Source: Ferruginibacter sp.
GTDB lineage: Bacteria; Bacteroidota; Bacteroidia; Chitinophagales; Chitinophagaceae
DNA length: 64,000 nucleotides
Assembly (NCBI GenBank): GCA_017983695.1
Contig: JAGOAX010000006.1
Coordinates: forward strand, 215,507 to 279,506
Direction of reading: 5' to 3'
Under the pieces are notes generated by a model, which was not told the origin of the DNA, ran no database searches, and worked only from the letters and a program-made list of their open reading frames with translations. Positions 29,302 through 38,798 of this stretch are shown in pieces. The position numbers and the translations under genes are program-made. Position 1 is the stretch's first letter. Each line of letters begins with the position of its first letter.

Positions 29302-32250
29302 CTATCCTCTTCTTATAATCCTGCTACCCTGCGGTAGATTATTTGGTTGACCGGCACCAGGCCTCACATTATTGCGTTCAGCCCTTCCATTTCCACCTCC
29401 ACCACCAAACTTTCTTGGAAAGTAAGAAAATGTAATCATAAAATACTGCTGCAGCCCATTGCTTACACTACTGGTTACGCCATCAGGATTTGCATAGTAA
29501 CTGATATTTCTGAATTGTTTTAAAATATCTGTTGCAGTAAATTTCACTTCGGCCTGTTTGCTTTTTAAAAACCGGTACGATGCATTACCATTCCAGATGG
29601 TAATGGGTTTTACAATACCGTTATTTTTTGAATAAGTAAGATTGCTGGAAATGCTGGCATCTTTATTTACATTCACAGTAACATTAAATTCACCGGAGAA
29701 AGTACGGGTATTGAACTTACTGTTTCTATACCCGGTTTGCCTGCTGTTGTTTACTCCTGTGTTGGCGCCTATTCCTGTAATTAAAATAGTCTTGTAATAA
29801 TAATTAAAACGCAGGCTCTGTGTAAAACCGGTAGTATTAATAACAGTATATATGTTATCTATATAACTTGGCGACATTCCCATATTAACGCTCCCGTTAT
29901 ATTGTACCTGTACCTGGTTACCTTTTATTTTTCTGCTGAAAGATGCATTATACCCTATGTAAGAATTATACCGCTTGTTACCATTGATGGTATATCGCAC
30001 TTGTTTGCCGTTTAAATATGCAGAGTCAAGACCATTTATATCTTTGGTGGTATCACGAAGATTAACCGTGCTATCGGCATAAGGTTTTAAAACATTATTG
30101 ATTGACCCGTTTATACCTGCAGAAAATTGAGAAGGTTTTTTAGGGCTGATAGTTGAAAAATTTATACTGGCATTTAAATTATGGCTTTTGCTGTTAACCA
30201 GGTTAAGCCCGCCTTTATACAATGAGTACAGGTTCATACTGTCCACTACCGGGGCAATTTGATTGATGGATGGATAACCATAACCATTTTCGTAATTAAG
30301 ATTTCCGTTTAAGCGGTAACCATCTGTAACCTGGTGAGAGTAATTGGCTCCGGCATTAAAACGAAAAAATGAAAATGACCGGTTAATATTCCTGTTTAAA
30401 CGGGAAGAAACATTTTCTTCCTGGATAAATTGTTTATTTACAGCAGTACGAAAACCGTAAAAACTTGACTTACGGGAAGACCATTTATTAAAATATTTAT
30501 TTAAAGCCAGTGAAGGCACGTATTGAAATGTTGATGCTGTTTCGTTATAGGTTAGGTACCTGTTACTGTTTTCTTTTTGACTGGCATCTATATCAAATAC
30601 ATCATTCTCGTCTTCATTCTTCTGATAACTGATATTATGGCTGGTGGAAATATCTATACCAAATAAATTGAACCTGCCCAGCAGCAACCGCTTTAGTCCA
30701 TTATAATTGAGCGTACTGTTAAAACTGGTATTGCCTGTTTGTTTAACAGAATGCCTTTTAATCACTGTGTTTTGTGTACCGAGAGAATTATAAAAATTAT
30801 ACACCGTACTTTCATTTCTGTCAGAAGTATTTTCACTGCGGGAAAAAGAGGCACTGGCATCAAAGGCTTTAAGCGGATTCTCCGAATCGAAATTAGTATA
30901 GTTTACAGATGTATTAAACGATTTAGAGTCTGCATTGGTTTGTGAGTTGCCGTTGCGGTCGCTTACAGGAATACCATCCCTTGTGTTAATAACAGACCCG
31001 GAAGTATTTTCAGAAAAAGTAGTACCAGTTCTGCCCGTTGCGTTAATACTGAAACGCTTGTTATAGTCCAGGCTTTTGTTATAATTTAAACGTACTGCAT
31101 GTTGCTGGCTTTGGTTGCTACTTTCAGCAAATGAATTGATGATCTGGTCACCATCTTTCAAGTACCGCTCCTGGTAGGTTTGAGTAATGGCATTACCCAA
31201 ATTATTATCATAATCGTAGCCGCCGGTTATCCTGTTGGCCCGGCGCTCATTCTCAGTTTTTGAAAAAGAATGTGTAAACTGAATACCAGGTGATACTACC
31301 CTGTTAATACCATTACGGCCAAAATTGCTGCGGCTACGGAAGGTAGCAAAGTTATTCCTAAAAGTACTTTCCCGTTGTACATCGTTCAATCCTGCAATTT
31401 CTGCATTAATATTGTTGGCTCCACCACCTATAGCAAATGTGGACTGTTTATTATAAAATTGCAGTGCAAGATCTCCTGTATATCTTTTATCGGTTCCATA
31501 TCCTGCTCCATACTTTCCAAAATAGCCATTCTTTTTATCTGCCTTTAATTTAATATCCATGGTAAGCAGCGAATCTTTCGGCGCATTCGCATCAGTTATC
31601 TGAGATCGGCTGGCTTCGCTGTTCATGTCCACTTCATTATACACCTGAATTTTGTCGATGATATTTTTAGGCAGGTTTTGTGTGGCAATGCGATGATCGC
31701 TGTTGCCTAAAAACGGCTTACCATCCACCAACACTTTTGGAATTGTTTTTCCATTCATAGTTATAGAACCATCGGCCCAAATTACAATACCGGGTACTTT
31801 ATTTAACAGGTCTTCTGCTACTGCATCGTTGGCCATTTTAAATGCTGCCGGATTTATTTCAAGGGTATCGCCATTCATACGAATGGGGGCAATAGAGGTT
31901 ACTATTACTTCATCGCTGGTTTTCATCTGCAAAAAAACCGTGTCCATTTTTTTTACAGGTGCATCCATGGTAAATGGCAGCCGGTAATCTTTATATCCTG
32001 CAAAGGATACTGCCAGCACATATTTTCCCTGCATCGGCAAACCGGTAATTTCGTAGCGGCCATTCTTATCAGTTATTTTAAATTGTACAACTGTAGAGTC
32101 GGGTTTATAAACAATAACCGTAGCCGATTCCATAGTAGTACCGGTAACAGTATCTTTTATGCTGCCGGATATACGTCCCGTGCCCGGTTGCGCCTGCACA
32201 TGGATACAGATTGAAATAAGAATCAACAGTGTTAGGGTAATGTATTTCAT
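29302..32250 (-). CDS. TonB-receptor-like outer membrane beta-barrel protein
   Basis: 982 residues with a signal peptide (MKYITLTLLILISICIHVQAQ). Residues about 25-110 form a carboxypeptidase-regulatory-like domain (ISGSIKDTVTGTTMESATVIV, GRYEITGLPMQGKYVLAVSFAGY), followed by a plug-like region (AEDLLNKVPGIVI, MNGKTIPKVLVDGKPFLG). The large C-terminal beta-barrel of the OMP_b-brl_3 type follows. The C-terminus ends in a Gly/Arg/Asn-rich tail (FGGGGGNGRAERN) rather than a terminal aromatic. Ligand unknown. It starts 3 bp after the stop of the propeller-like gene at 32254-33498, so the two are co-expressed; that gene is also exported. Confidence 0.88.
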   Translation of the reverse strand: MKYITLTLLILISICIHVQAQPGTGRISGSIKDTVTGTTMESATVIVYKPDSTVVQFKITDKNGRYEITGLPMQGKYVLAVSFAGYKDYRLPFTMDAPVKKMDTVFLQMKTSDEVIVTSIAPIRMNGDTLEINPAAFKMANDAVAEDLLNKVPGIVIWADGSITMNGKTIPKVLVDGKPFLGNSDHRIATQNLPKNIIDKIQVYNEVDMNSEASRSQITDANAPKDSLLTMDIKLKADKKNGYFGKYGAGYGTDKRYTGDLALQFYNKQSTFAIGGGANNINAEIAGLNDVQRESTFRNNFATFRSRSNFGRNGINRVVSPGIQFTHSFSKTENERRANRITGGYDYDNNLGNAITQTYQERYLKDGDQIINSFAESSNQSQQHAVRLNYNKSLDYNKRFSINATGRTGTTFSENTSGSVINTRDGIPVSDRNGNSQTNADSKSFNTSVNYTNFDSENPLKAFDASASFSRSENTSDRNESTVYNFYNSLGTQNTVIKRHSVKQTGNTSFNSTLNYNGLKRLLLGRFNLFGIDISTSHNISYQKNEDENDVFDIDASQKENSNRYLTYNETASTFQYVPSLALNKYFNKWSSRKSSFYGFRTAVNKQFIQEENVSSRLNRNINRSFSFFRFNAGANYSHQVTDGYRLNGNLNYENGYGYPSINQIAPVVDSMNLYSLYKGGLNLVNSKSHNLNASINFSTISPKKPSQFSAGINGSINNVLKPYADSTVNLRDTTKDINGLDSAYLNGKQVRYTINGNKRYNSYIGYNASFSRKIKGNQVQVQYNGSVNMGMSPSYIDNIYTVINTTGFTQSLRFNYYYKTILITGIGANTGVNNSRQTGYRNSKFNTRTFSGEFNVTVNVNKDASISSNLTYSKNNGIVKPITIWNGNASYRFLKSKQAEVKFTATDILKQFRNISYYANPDGVTSSVSNGLQQYFMITFSYFPRKFGGGGGNGRAERNNVRPGAGQPNNLPQGSRIIRRG

Positions 32251-32253
32251 TAA

Positions 32254-33498
32254 TTAGTTTCTGTAGTTAAAATTGATAAGTACCGGGTTACTATTGGCTG
32301 TGGCTGTTTTAAAGTATGCTTCCAGCAAAGGCGGATACTTAACATTATCTTTTTTGTGATCGTCAAATGTTTTTAAAGCATCTTCAGCATCTATCCTGGC
32401 GTAAATGAATCCCCCGTCATTAAAAGCCAGTTTTTTGCATACCGGCAGGTAATAAGTAAGGCTGTCAGGATTTATTTTGTCGTAGTTATAAAACACCTTG
32501 GTCTTTGTATCGTATATAAATTGCTGCATTTCAAACATCATGCTTTGCATAGAAAAATTTATATACCGACCCGAAAGATTGTACACATAAAACTGCTTTA
32601 CCAGTTTCCGGTTCTGCCTTAAGTAATTATCCTTTTCTGTTTTATTTTGAAATTCTCTTGCAAAAAAATCAGCAGGAATAGCCCTGTCCAGCGGCAATAC
32701 AAAACTGTACACTTTATATAAACTGTCTTTTTGTAAAGCATAAATGGTATAATCGTAAGGATGAGTTACCCATCTTTCATCAACCTTTGCCGAAGGAGCA
32801 ATAAAAACACTGGCCCTGTCAAAAATATACCGGCTGTCTTTTTTCTTATCATAAACAAAATACTGCTTCAGCAATGAGTCGCCCCGGTATATCTTCAGTT
32901 CATAATCTTCTGTTTTTTCAAAGTTGTTGTCCACCGTCATCTGGTTAACAAAATGCATTCCATCTATATAGGGCACTGGATTGAGTATATCACTATTGAC
33001 GATTTTTTGTTTATGCACAGAAAAATTCAGCGTATCTGTAAGGTCAATAAAATATTTTCGGTAGTATTTCAGGTTTTTAGGATTCTGGTAATCCTCCAGA
33101 ATCCGTGCATTGTCTTTATTTGTTAAACGGTAGGTTTTATTCTGGCTTACCATTTCCAGCCGGTCTTTTTCAGCATTGTAGGTAAACCGTCCAAAATCCA
33201 GCTTGTTCCCAAATTTTTTTATAAAGCGGCCAGTTTTATCAAAAACCAATATTTTTTTTGCACTGTAATCGTATACCACAAAGAATTTTTTTGTGGGTAT
33301 AATGCTGCTGTATTTGTCGAACTTGCTTTCAGGAGTTGTTTCAAAAACAACAACCCCATTACAAGTAACAAAATCTGATTGCTTGCCGCCGCCGGTAAAT
33401 TTTGGCTCAAAGTAAATTTTTTCCTGTGCAATACATTCCTTACAATAGAATATATCTGAAGATAGAAGCAGTAAGGCTACAATTAGTTTGGGAAACAT
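32254..33498 (-). CDS. exported beta-propeller-like protein
   Basis: 414 residues with a hydrophobic N-terminal signal (FPKLIVALLLLSSDIFYC). The body has repeated short beta motifs such as KKILVFDKTGRFIKKFGNKL and TKVFYNYDKINPDSLTYYLPVCKKLAFNDGGFIYARID, which resemble the six-bladed propeller proteins (DUF5128-like) common in Bacteroidota; I hold this at moderate confidence. The mature N-terminal region is rich in Lys and aromatic residues. It lies directly upstream of, and almost touching, the outer-membrane barrel gene, suggesting an envelope pair. The biochemical role is unknown. Confidence 0.65.
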   Translation of the reverse strand: MFPKLIVALLLLSSDIFYCKECIAQEKIYFEPKFTGGGKQSDFVTCNGVVVFETTPESKFDKYSSIIPTKKFFVVYDYSAKKILVFDKTGRFIKKFGNKLDFGRFTYNAEKDRLEMVSQNKTYRLTNKDNARILEDYQNPKNLKYYRKYFIDLTDTLNFSVHKQKIVNSDILNPVPYIDGMHFVNQMTVDNNFEKTEDYELKIYRGDSLLKQYFVYDKKKDSRYIFDRASVFIAPSAKVDERWVTHPYDYTIYALQKDSLYKVYSFVLPLDRAIPADFFAREFQNKTEKDNYLRQNRKLVKQFYVYNLSGRYINFSMQSMMFEMQQFIYDTKTKVFYNYDKINPDSLTYYLPVCKKLAFNDGGFIYARIDAEDALKTFDDHKKDNVKYPPLLEAYFKTATANSNPVLINFNYRN

Positions 33499-33652
33499 AT
33501 AAAATGGTTATACTTCTGCAATAAGACGCTATAAATATCAAATACCGTCGCAAAATATTATAAACATTTTGATTAATGGGTAATTTAAGGCTACAAAAGG
33601 CAGGAAGGTTTAAAATTTAGCATGGTTATAACGAAACATACAGTTATGAAGG

Positions 33653-34069
33653 TCATCTTATAATGTCTCTGGCATAAAAAAAATCTGTACCTTTTTCTAT
33701 TGCTTTTTTTTGTTCAGGAGTTTGTATAATTGCCTGATAAAACACCTTAACAAGACTACAGTTTTCGAAAAATAAGACACTAGTTAACTGAAATTGCTTT
33801 ATTAACTGCCCTGCAATTTCTATTCTTGCACTTTTATCTATGTAACTTAATGATCGAAGTAAAACTGTACCCCTTGTTACACTGTCTAAAGTTCGTTCGA
33901 TGTCAAAAACCAAATACTTGTAATTGCTATTACCAATAATAACAGTTTTGTACAAAGAATCAGGAGCCGTGTAGCAATCAACTCGATACGGCTGGGATTT
34001 GTCGTAAATATTTTGGCTTTTTGCTCCAAAAGAAATAAAGAGAAAAAATAACAGTAAATACTTTTTCAT
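33653..34069 (-). CDS. small exported protein of unknown function
   Basis: About 138 residues from the ATG at 34069 (a second in-frame ATG lies two codons upstream at 34075). Signal peptide MKKYLLLFFLFISFGAKSQ. The mature part (NIYDKSQPYRVDCYTAPDSL...) contains two Cys and no family motif I recognise. It is flanked by about 150 bp (33499-33652) and 84 bp without genes, and stands alone. Base composition is somewhat more AT-rich than its neighbours. Confidence 0.6.
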   Translation of the reverse strand: MKKYLLLFFLFISFGAKSQNIYDKSQPYRVDCYTAPDSLYKTVIIGNSNYKYLVFDIERTLDSVTRGTVLLRSLSYIDKSARIEIAGQLIKQFQLTSVLFFENCSLVKVFYQAIIQTPEQKKAIEKGTDFFYARDIIR

Positions 34070-34159
34070 ACACATGAATATAACAGGGTGCTTACGAATT
34101 TATAACCAGTAAAAAAAATCATTTTCGTGAATTTAAAGGATGAAGAAACTATCAAAATT

Positions 34160-34954
34160 TCACAAAGTAATTTCACCTTTCATATAAAAAACGCCATTGC
34201 CTGCCATAGTAACCCTGTCAGCATTCAATTGTTCACACCAAATTTCGCCGCCACGTTTGCTTAGTTGTAAAGCATGCATTTTATTTTTATTCAGCTTCTC
34301 ACTCCAGAAAGGGATGAGTTGCGAATGGGCAGAGCCGGTTACAGGGTCTTCATCTATACCGGCACCCGGTGCAAAAAACCGGGATACAAAATCAACCGTT
34401 TTTCCCGGGGCAGTAATAATCATTTTATCAATATGCTTTTTCATTAACGAAAAATCGGGAGTACAGTTTTTTACGGCATCTTCGTTAGCAAGCTCTACCA
34501 GCATATCACGGTATTTATATACACCAACAATTTCTGCACCGCCTAGTATTTGTGATAATTCAGTTGGGTAATCAGTAAAGCGCTCAGGCTTCCAGCTGGG
34601 AAAATCCATAACAATTAAGTTCCCGTCTTTTTTAACTTTTAATATGCCACTTTTAGAGCTGAATTTTATTTCGGCTTTTCCAAAACCTAAAATATTAAAC
34701 AACACATAAGCGCTTGCCAATGTAGCATGGCCGCATAAATTTATTTCCACTTCGGGGGTAAACCATCGTATTTCATAATCGGCTTCGCTTTTTGCAGCAG
34801 GAACAATAAATACGGTTTCGCTTAAATTATTTTCCAGGGCTATTTGCTGCATTAATACTTCGTCGAGCCAAGTGGTTAACGGAATAACTGCGGCTGGGTT
34901 ACCGCCAAAGAGTTTATTTGCAAATGCGTCTATTTGATATAGGTCGAGTTTCAT
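34160..34954 (-). CDS. PhzF-family isomerase/epimerase-like protein
   Basis: 264 residues of the PhzF (diaminopimelate-epimerase-like) fold. The N-terminal half has YQIDAFANKLFGGNPAAVIPL and the catalytic Glu46 in ENNLSETVFI; the GHATLASAYVLF and DEDPVTGSAHSQLIPFW motifs are intact. PhzF itself isomerises a phenazine precursor, but most family members outside phenazine clusters have unknown substrates, and no phenazine genes are here. It begins about 45 bp after the stop of the E1 gene at 35002 on the same strand and may be read with it. Confidence 0.88.
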   Translation of the reverse strand: MKLDLYQIDAFANKLFGGNPAAVIPLTTWLDEVLMQQIALENNLSETVFIVPAAKSEADYEIRWFTPEVEINLCGHATLASAYVLFNILGFGKAEIKFSSKSGILKVKKDGNLIVMDFPSWKPERFTDYPTELSQILGGAEIVGVYKYRDMLVELANEDAVKNCTPDFSLMKKHIDKMIITAPGKTVDFVSRFFAPGAGIDEDPVTGSAHSQLIPFWSEKLNKNKMHALQLSKRGGEIWCEQLNADRVTMAGNGVFYMKGEITL

Positions 34955-35001
34955 TAATTAATTTACTTTCTTAAAATTGAAAATCTGTTGAAGTGTTTGT
35001 T

Positions 35002-37380
35002 TTATTCCCCCATCATTTGCTTTATCTCACTTACTACATCCTCTGCATTAGGTTTACTGAAATAATCGCCATCGCTGCCATAAGAAGGCCGGTGGGCTTT
35101 TGCAGTAATAGTTCTTGGCGATACATCTAAATATTTATAGCCACCCTGCTCTTCCATTACTTTGTTAAACATATAAGCTGCTGCACCACCCGGTACATCT
35201 TCATCAACAAATACAATACGGTTAGTTTTTTTAAGAGAAGCCACAATAGCATGATGAATATCAAAAGGCAGCAGTGTCTGTACATCTATCACTTCGCAAC
35301 TGATCTGTAATTTATCCAGCCGTTCTGCTGCATCCTGTACAATACGTAAGGTAGAGCCGTAGCTAACTATCGTTATATCTGTTCCTTCACGTATAATTTC
35401 CGGAACCCCTAACGGCACTGCATAGGCCAGCAAGTTAGCAGGTAGTTTTTCTTTAAGCCGGTACCCGTTTAAACATTCAATAACCAGCCCGGGATCGTTA
35501 CCCTGCAATAAAGTATTGTACATCCCTACAGCCTGTACCATATTACGTGGCACACAAACATACATACCACGTAACGAATTAATGATCATTCCCATTGGGG
35601 ATCCACTATGCCAGATACCTTCTAACCGGTGGCCTCTTGTACGCACAATCAAAGGGCAACTTTGCTGCCCCACCGTTCTGAAATGAGTGGTACTTAAATC
35701 GTCGCTTAATGGCTGCAAACCGTATAATAAATAATCGAGGTATTGTATTTCTGCAATTGGCCGCAGGCCTCTTAGCGCCATACCAATACCCTGCCCCATA
35801 ATAGTTAACTCCCTTATGGCAGTATCAAAAATCCTTCCCTCACCATACTTTAGTTGCAGACCGCTGAAGCCCTGATTTACGTCTCCAATAAATCCTAGAT
35901 CTTCACCGAAAGCAACAACTTTTTTGTTTGTTTCAAACAGTTCATCAAAATATTTATTCAGTACTTCGTAACCATTTACAGTTTTTGAATCAGGCTCGTA
36001 ATAAGGTTTTATTTCACTAACGTTTAAAGCAGATTTTGAACCTTCATTATACAGGCAGGTATTGTACAACCCTGCATTAAGCACTTTCAATTCCTCGTAA
36101 TAACTCCTTATTGCAGCTCCTGTATTTTCTCCTATAATATCCAGTGATTTAGAGAGCGCCTTTAGTACATCTCTCCGCATAGGTTCCCTGTTAAGATTGA
36201 GTTCGGTAATGATCTCTTTTATTTCAGGCTCAACTGTGCCCGTTTCATTAACCAGCGCTATTGTTTTATTCTTCTGTTCATTTATTGGTGAAATATATTT
36301 GTCCCATGCTTTTTGCTTTCCGGATTTTACATGTTCTTTAGCTTCATCTTCTATCGTATTGATTTCTTCTGCAGTAGCTAAAGTATTTTCAATTATCCAC
36401 TCTTTCATCTGCCTGATGCAATCCCACTCTTTTTCCCAGGTAAGCCTTTCAGAACTTTTGTAGCGCTCATGGCTGCCGGACGTAGAATGCCCCTGCGGTT
36501 GTGTAATTTCTTCTACATGGAATAAAGCCGGGGTATGAGTATCCCGTATTTTTTGCAGTGCTGGTTCAAATACTTCGCACATGCCTGCATAATCCCAGCC
36601 TTTAACTTTATAAATATCAATACCATTGGTACCGGGTGCTTTTTGCATACCCGACAGTGCCTCGGAAATTGAACCTTTTGTAGTTTGATATTTTTTAGGA
36701 ACAGAAATGCCGTAACCATCATCCCAAACAAAAACCGCTAATGGCACCTGCAAAACTCCGGCAGCATTAACCGTTTCCCAAAAATGACCTTCGCTTGTAG
36801 ATGCGTCTCCAATAGTACAGAAGCATATCTCGTTTCCGTTATTACTAAGGTTTTTAAACTCTTTTAATGCATCTACACTTCTGAATAATTTGGAAGCCAA
36901 AGCAAGCCCTAAAGCCCTGGGCATCTGGCTGGCTGTTGGTGCCATATCGCTGCTGGTATTTTTTTGGTTAGCAAGGTCTAACCACTCCCCATTCTCATCA
37001 ACATTCTTGGTAACGAAATGTGCATTCATTTGCCGGCCTGCGCTAAACGGATCATTTTCTTTATGAGGATCGGAATATAATTGTGCAAAATACTGTTCCA
37101 CCGTACAAATACCACTGGCCAGCATAAAAGTCTGATCACGGTAGTAACCAGACCTGAAATCGCCTGGTTTAAAAAACTTGGCTGCTGCCACCTGCGCCAC
37201 TTCTTTACCGTCGCCAAAAATGCCAAATTTTGCTTTGCCGGTAAGTACCTCTTTACGTCCCATCAAACTTATTTCCCTGCTTACACAGGCAAACCTGTAA
37301 TCCTTCAATACTTCGTTGCGGAAGTTCTCGAAACTGAGCTTTTCATCTAAGGCAATTTCGTTGGTAGTGGTTGTGTGCAT
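35002..37380 (-). CDS. 2-oxoacid dehydrogenase E1, alpha and beta fused
   Basis: ThDP-dependent E1 component, 792 residues, with the alpha and beta chains in one polypeptide. The alpha half (about 1-370) has CFCTIGDASTSEGHFWETVN and VFVWDDGYGISVP, the ThDP/Mg region. The beta half (about 450-792) has VVAFGEDLGFIGDVNQGFSG, GRIFDTAIRELTIMGQGIG and TRGHRLEGIWHSGSPM. Fused E1 enzymes of this kind are common in Bacteroidota and are usually annotated as branched-chain or pyruvate-type dehydrogenases; the substrate cannot be fixed from sequence alone. E2 is not in the window; an E3 (lpdA) is at 18073-19461. It is divergent from the DUF1573 genes across 37381-37513. Confidence 0.88.
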   Translation of the reverse strand: MHTTTTNEIALDEKLSFENFRNEVLKDYRFACVSREISLMGRKEVLTGKAKFGIFGDGKEVAQVAAAKFFKPGDFRSGYYRDQTFMLASGICTVEQYFAQLYSDPHKENDPFSAGRQMNAHFVTKNVDENGEWLDLANQKNTSSDMAPTASQMPRALGLALASKLFRSVDALKEFKNLSNNGNEICFCTIGDASTSEGHFWETVNAAGVLQVPLAVFVWDDGYGISVPKKYQTTKGSISEALSGMQKAPGTNGIDIYKVKGWDYAGMCEVFEPALQKIRDTHTPALFHVEEITQPQGHSTSGSHERYKSSERLTWEKEWDCIRQMKEWIIENTLATAEEINTIEDEAKEHVKSGKQKAWDKYISPINEQKNKTIALVNETGTVEPEIKEIITELNLNREPMRRDVLKALSKSLDIIGENTGAAIRSYYEELKVLNAGLYNTCLYNEGSKSALNVSEIKPYYEPDSKTVNGYEVLNKYFDELFETNKKVVAFGEDLGFIGDVNQGFSGLQLKYGEGRIFDTAIRELTIMGQGIGMALRGLRPIAEIQYLDYLLYGLQPLSDDLSTTHFRTVGQQSCPLIVRTRGHRLEGIWHSGSPMGMIINSLRGMYVCVPRNMVQAVGMYNTLLQGNDPGLVIECLNGYRLKEKLPANLLAYAVPLGVPEIIREGTDITIVSYGSTLRIVQDAAERLDKLQISCEVIDVQTLLPFDIHHAIVASLKKTNRIVFVDEDVPGGAAAYMFNKVMEEQGGYKYLDVSPRTITAKAHRPSYGSDGDYFSKPNAEDVVSEIKQMMGE

Positions 37381-37480
37381 ATGGCTGGTATATGATAAGG
37401 CAAAAATATAAATTATTAATGCAGCTTTGTTAATAATCTGCTAACAGGTTAACAATTTACAGCAGAATTATCCGTTTTAG

Positions 37481-37488
37481 TATCTTTG
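37481..37488 (+). promoter_or_regulatory. -7 promoter element of the DUF1573 gene pair
   Basis: TATCTTTG, an exact TAnnTTTG match, 25 bp before the start at 37514. The -33 region at about 37456-37460 reads TTTAC, a weak match. Confidence 0.55.
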
Positions 37489-37513
37489 AAACAGAAATTT
37501 AATATAAACTATA

Positions 37514-38020
37514 ATGAAAAAAATAATTGCATTTATATCGGTAGCATTTCTGGCGGTAGCCGTTAATGCCCAACAAGCCCCAATGCCGGTTACCGGAGGC
37601 AAAAATCCGGAGGCAAAACCTGTAGAAATAAAACCTGTTGCTGTAGTTGTTGCGCCTGCTGTTGAAACCTTGGTTTTAAAAGAAGCAGAGTTTGACTTTG
37701 GTAAAATACCACAGGGCAAACCGGTAACCCATGTTTTTGAACTTATCAATAAAGGCAAAGATTCACTTAGAATTGTCAATGTACAGGCAAGTTGCGGTTG
37801 CACCACTCCTGAATGGGACAAGGATAAAGCTATTGCCCCGGGTGGAACTGCTAAAATAACTGTAGGCTATAATGCTGCTACCGAAGGTGTTTTTACTAAA
37901 CCTGTAACCATTACTTATAATGGTGCCGAAACCAAACAGCTTTTCATTAAAGGCGAGGTTTGGAAAACACCTGCACTATCAGCACCAGAAAATAAAAGCC
38001 TGGGTGATTTAAAAAATTAA
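37514..38020 (+). CDS. DUF1573 exported protein (first of a tandem pair)
   Basis: 168 residues with a signal peptide (MKKIIAFISVAFLAVAVNAQ). After a Pro/Val-rich linker comes one DUF1573 domain: AEFDFGKIPQGKPVTHVFELINKGKDSLRIVNVQASCGCTTPEW, then IAPGGTAKITVGYNA. The SCGCT motif is the family hallmark. The fold is an Ig-like (ASH/MSP-type) beta-sandwich; function is unknown, and it is probably periplasmic or surface-located. A paralogous gene starts 24 bp downstream, giving a two-gene operon. Confidence 0.9.
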   Translation: MKKIIAFISVAFLAVAVNAQQAPMPVTGGKNPEAKPVEIKPVAVVVAPAVETLVLKEAEFDFGKIPQGKPVTHVFELINKGKDSLRIVNVQASCGCTTPEWDKDKAIAPGGTAKITVGYNAATEGVFTKPVTITYNGAETKQLFIKGEVWKTPALSAPENKSLGDLKN

Positions 38021-38044
38021 TTAACAACTTAAAAATAAAAAATA

Positions 38045-38593
38045 ATGAAAAAAATAATCTTATCGCTTACAGCAGTATTGTTTACAGCTGCCTTATTTGC
38101 ACAAAAAACAGTTGCTGACGTTGCTAAAATAGCCAGCGAAACCATCGACCTGGGTAAAATTAAGCAAGGTGTACCTGCAACTGCAACTTTTGTAGTTACA
38201 AATGTTGGCAAGGAGCCTTTAATAATTGAACAGGCAAACCCTACCTGCGGTTGCACCATTGGTGATTATACAAAATCGCCTATTGCACCAGGTAAATCAG
38301 GTACTATTACTGCAACCTATAATGCTGCTGCCGCCAGCCATTTTACTAAAACCTTAACTGTAAAATTTGCAGGTGTTGATGAAATTAAAAACATCATTAT
38401 TACAGGTGATGTTTTGGATGGAGATGCTTATGCAAAATGGCAGGCAGAAAGTGGTACTCAGCCAATTGTAAAAACTGAAGTTGTACCTGCCGCTTCAGTA
38501 AAAGCAACACCTGCCGCTGCTCTTAAAGCAAAACCCGCAGTTACAAAAGCAAAAAAAGTAAGTAAAAAAGACTGCAAGGGTAAAGACTGTTAG
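38045..38593 (+). CDS. DUF1573 exported protein (second of a tandem pair)
   Basis: 182 residues, signal peptide MKKIILSLTAVLFTAALFAQ, then a DUF1573 domain with ETIDLGKIKQGVPATATFVVTNVGKEPLIIEQANPTCGCTIGDY and IAPGKSGTITATYNAAA. It is a diverged paralogue of the gene just upstream. It differs in its C-terminal tail, which is rich in Ala/Lys/Pro and ends in KKVSKKDCKGKDC with two Cys. The tail is low-complexity and may be unfolded. A hairpin at 38637-38664 follows. Confidence 0.88.
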   Translation: MKKIILSLTAVLFTAALFAQKTVADVAKIASETIDLGKIKQGVPATATFVVTNVGKEPLIIEQANPTCGCTIGDYTKSPIAPGKSGTITATYNAAAASHFTKTLTVKFAGVDEIKNIIITGDVLDGDAYAKWQAESGTQPIVKTEVVPAASVKATPAAALKAKPAVTKAKKVSKKDCKGKDC

Positions 38594-38636
38594 TCCTGCT
38601 TCAAAACGCTAAACTGATTTATACATATTTTTTACA

Positions 38637-38664
38637 CAAAGCCTCCGTTAATGCGGGGGCTTTG
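38637..38664 (+). terminator. hairpin after the DUF1573 pair
   Basis: Arms CAAAGCCTCCG and CGGGGGCTTTG form an 11-bp stem (one G-U) with loop TTAATG. No T-run follows immediately, so it is a weak or RNA-stabilising terminator. The remaining 38665-38798 shows only a possible promoter (TTTG at 38762, TATTTTGA at 38785, 19-bp spacer) for the next gene. Confidence 0.6.
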
Positions 38665-38798
38665 TAATAATTGGACTATCTTAATATTATTTTGTTAGTC
38701 AATACACGTTTTTGTTACAAACAGCATCTTAATTACAGAAATAAAATAAAACGGAACAATTTTTGGTACCTGTTTATTCCTGCTTATTTTGATATTCA

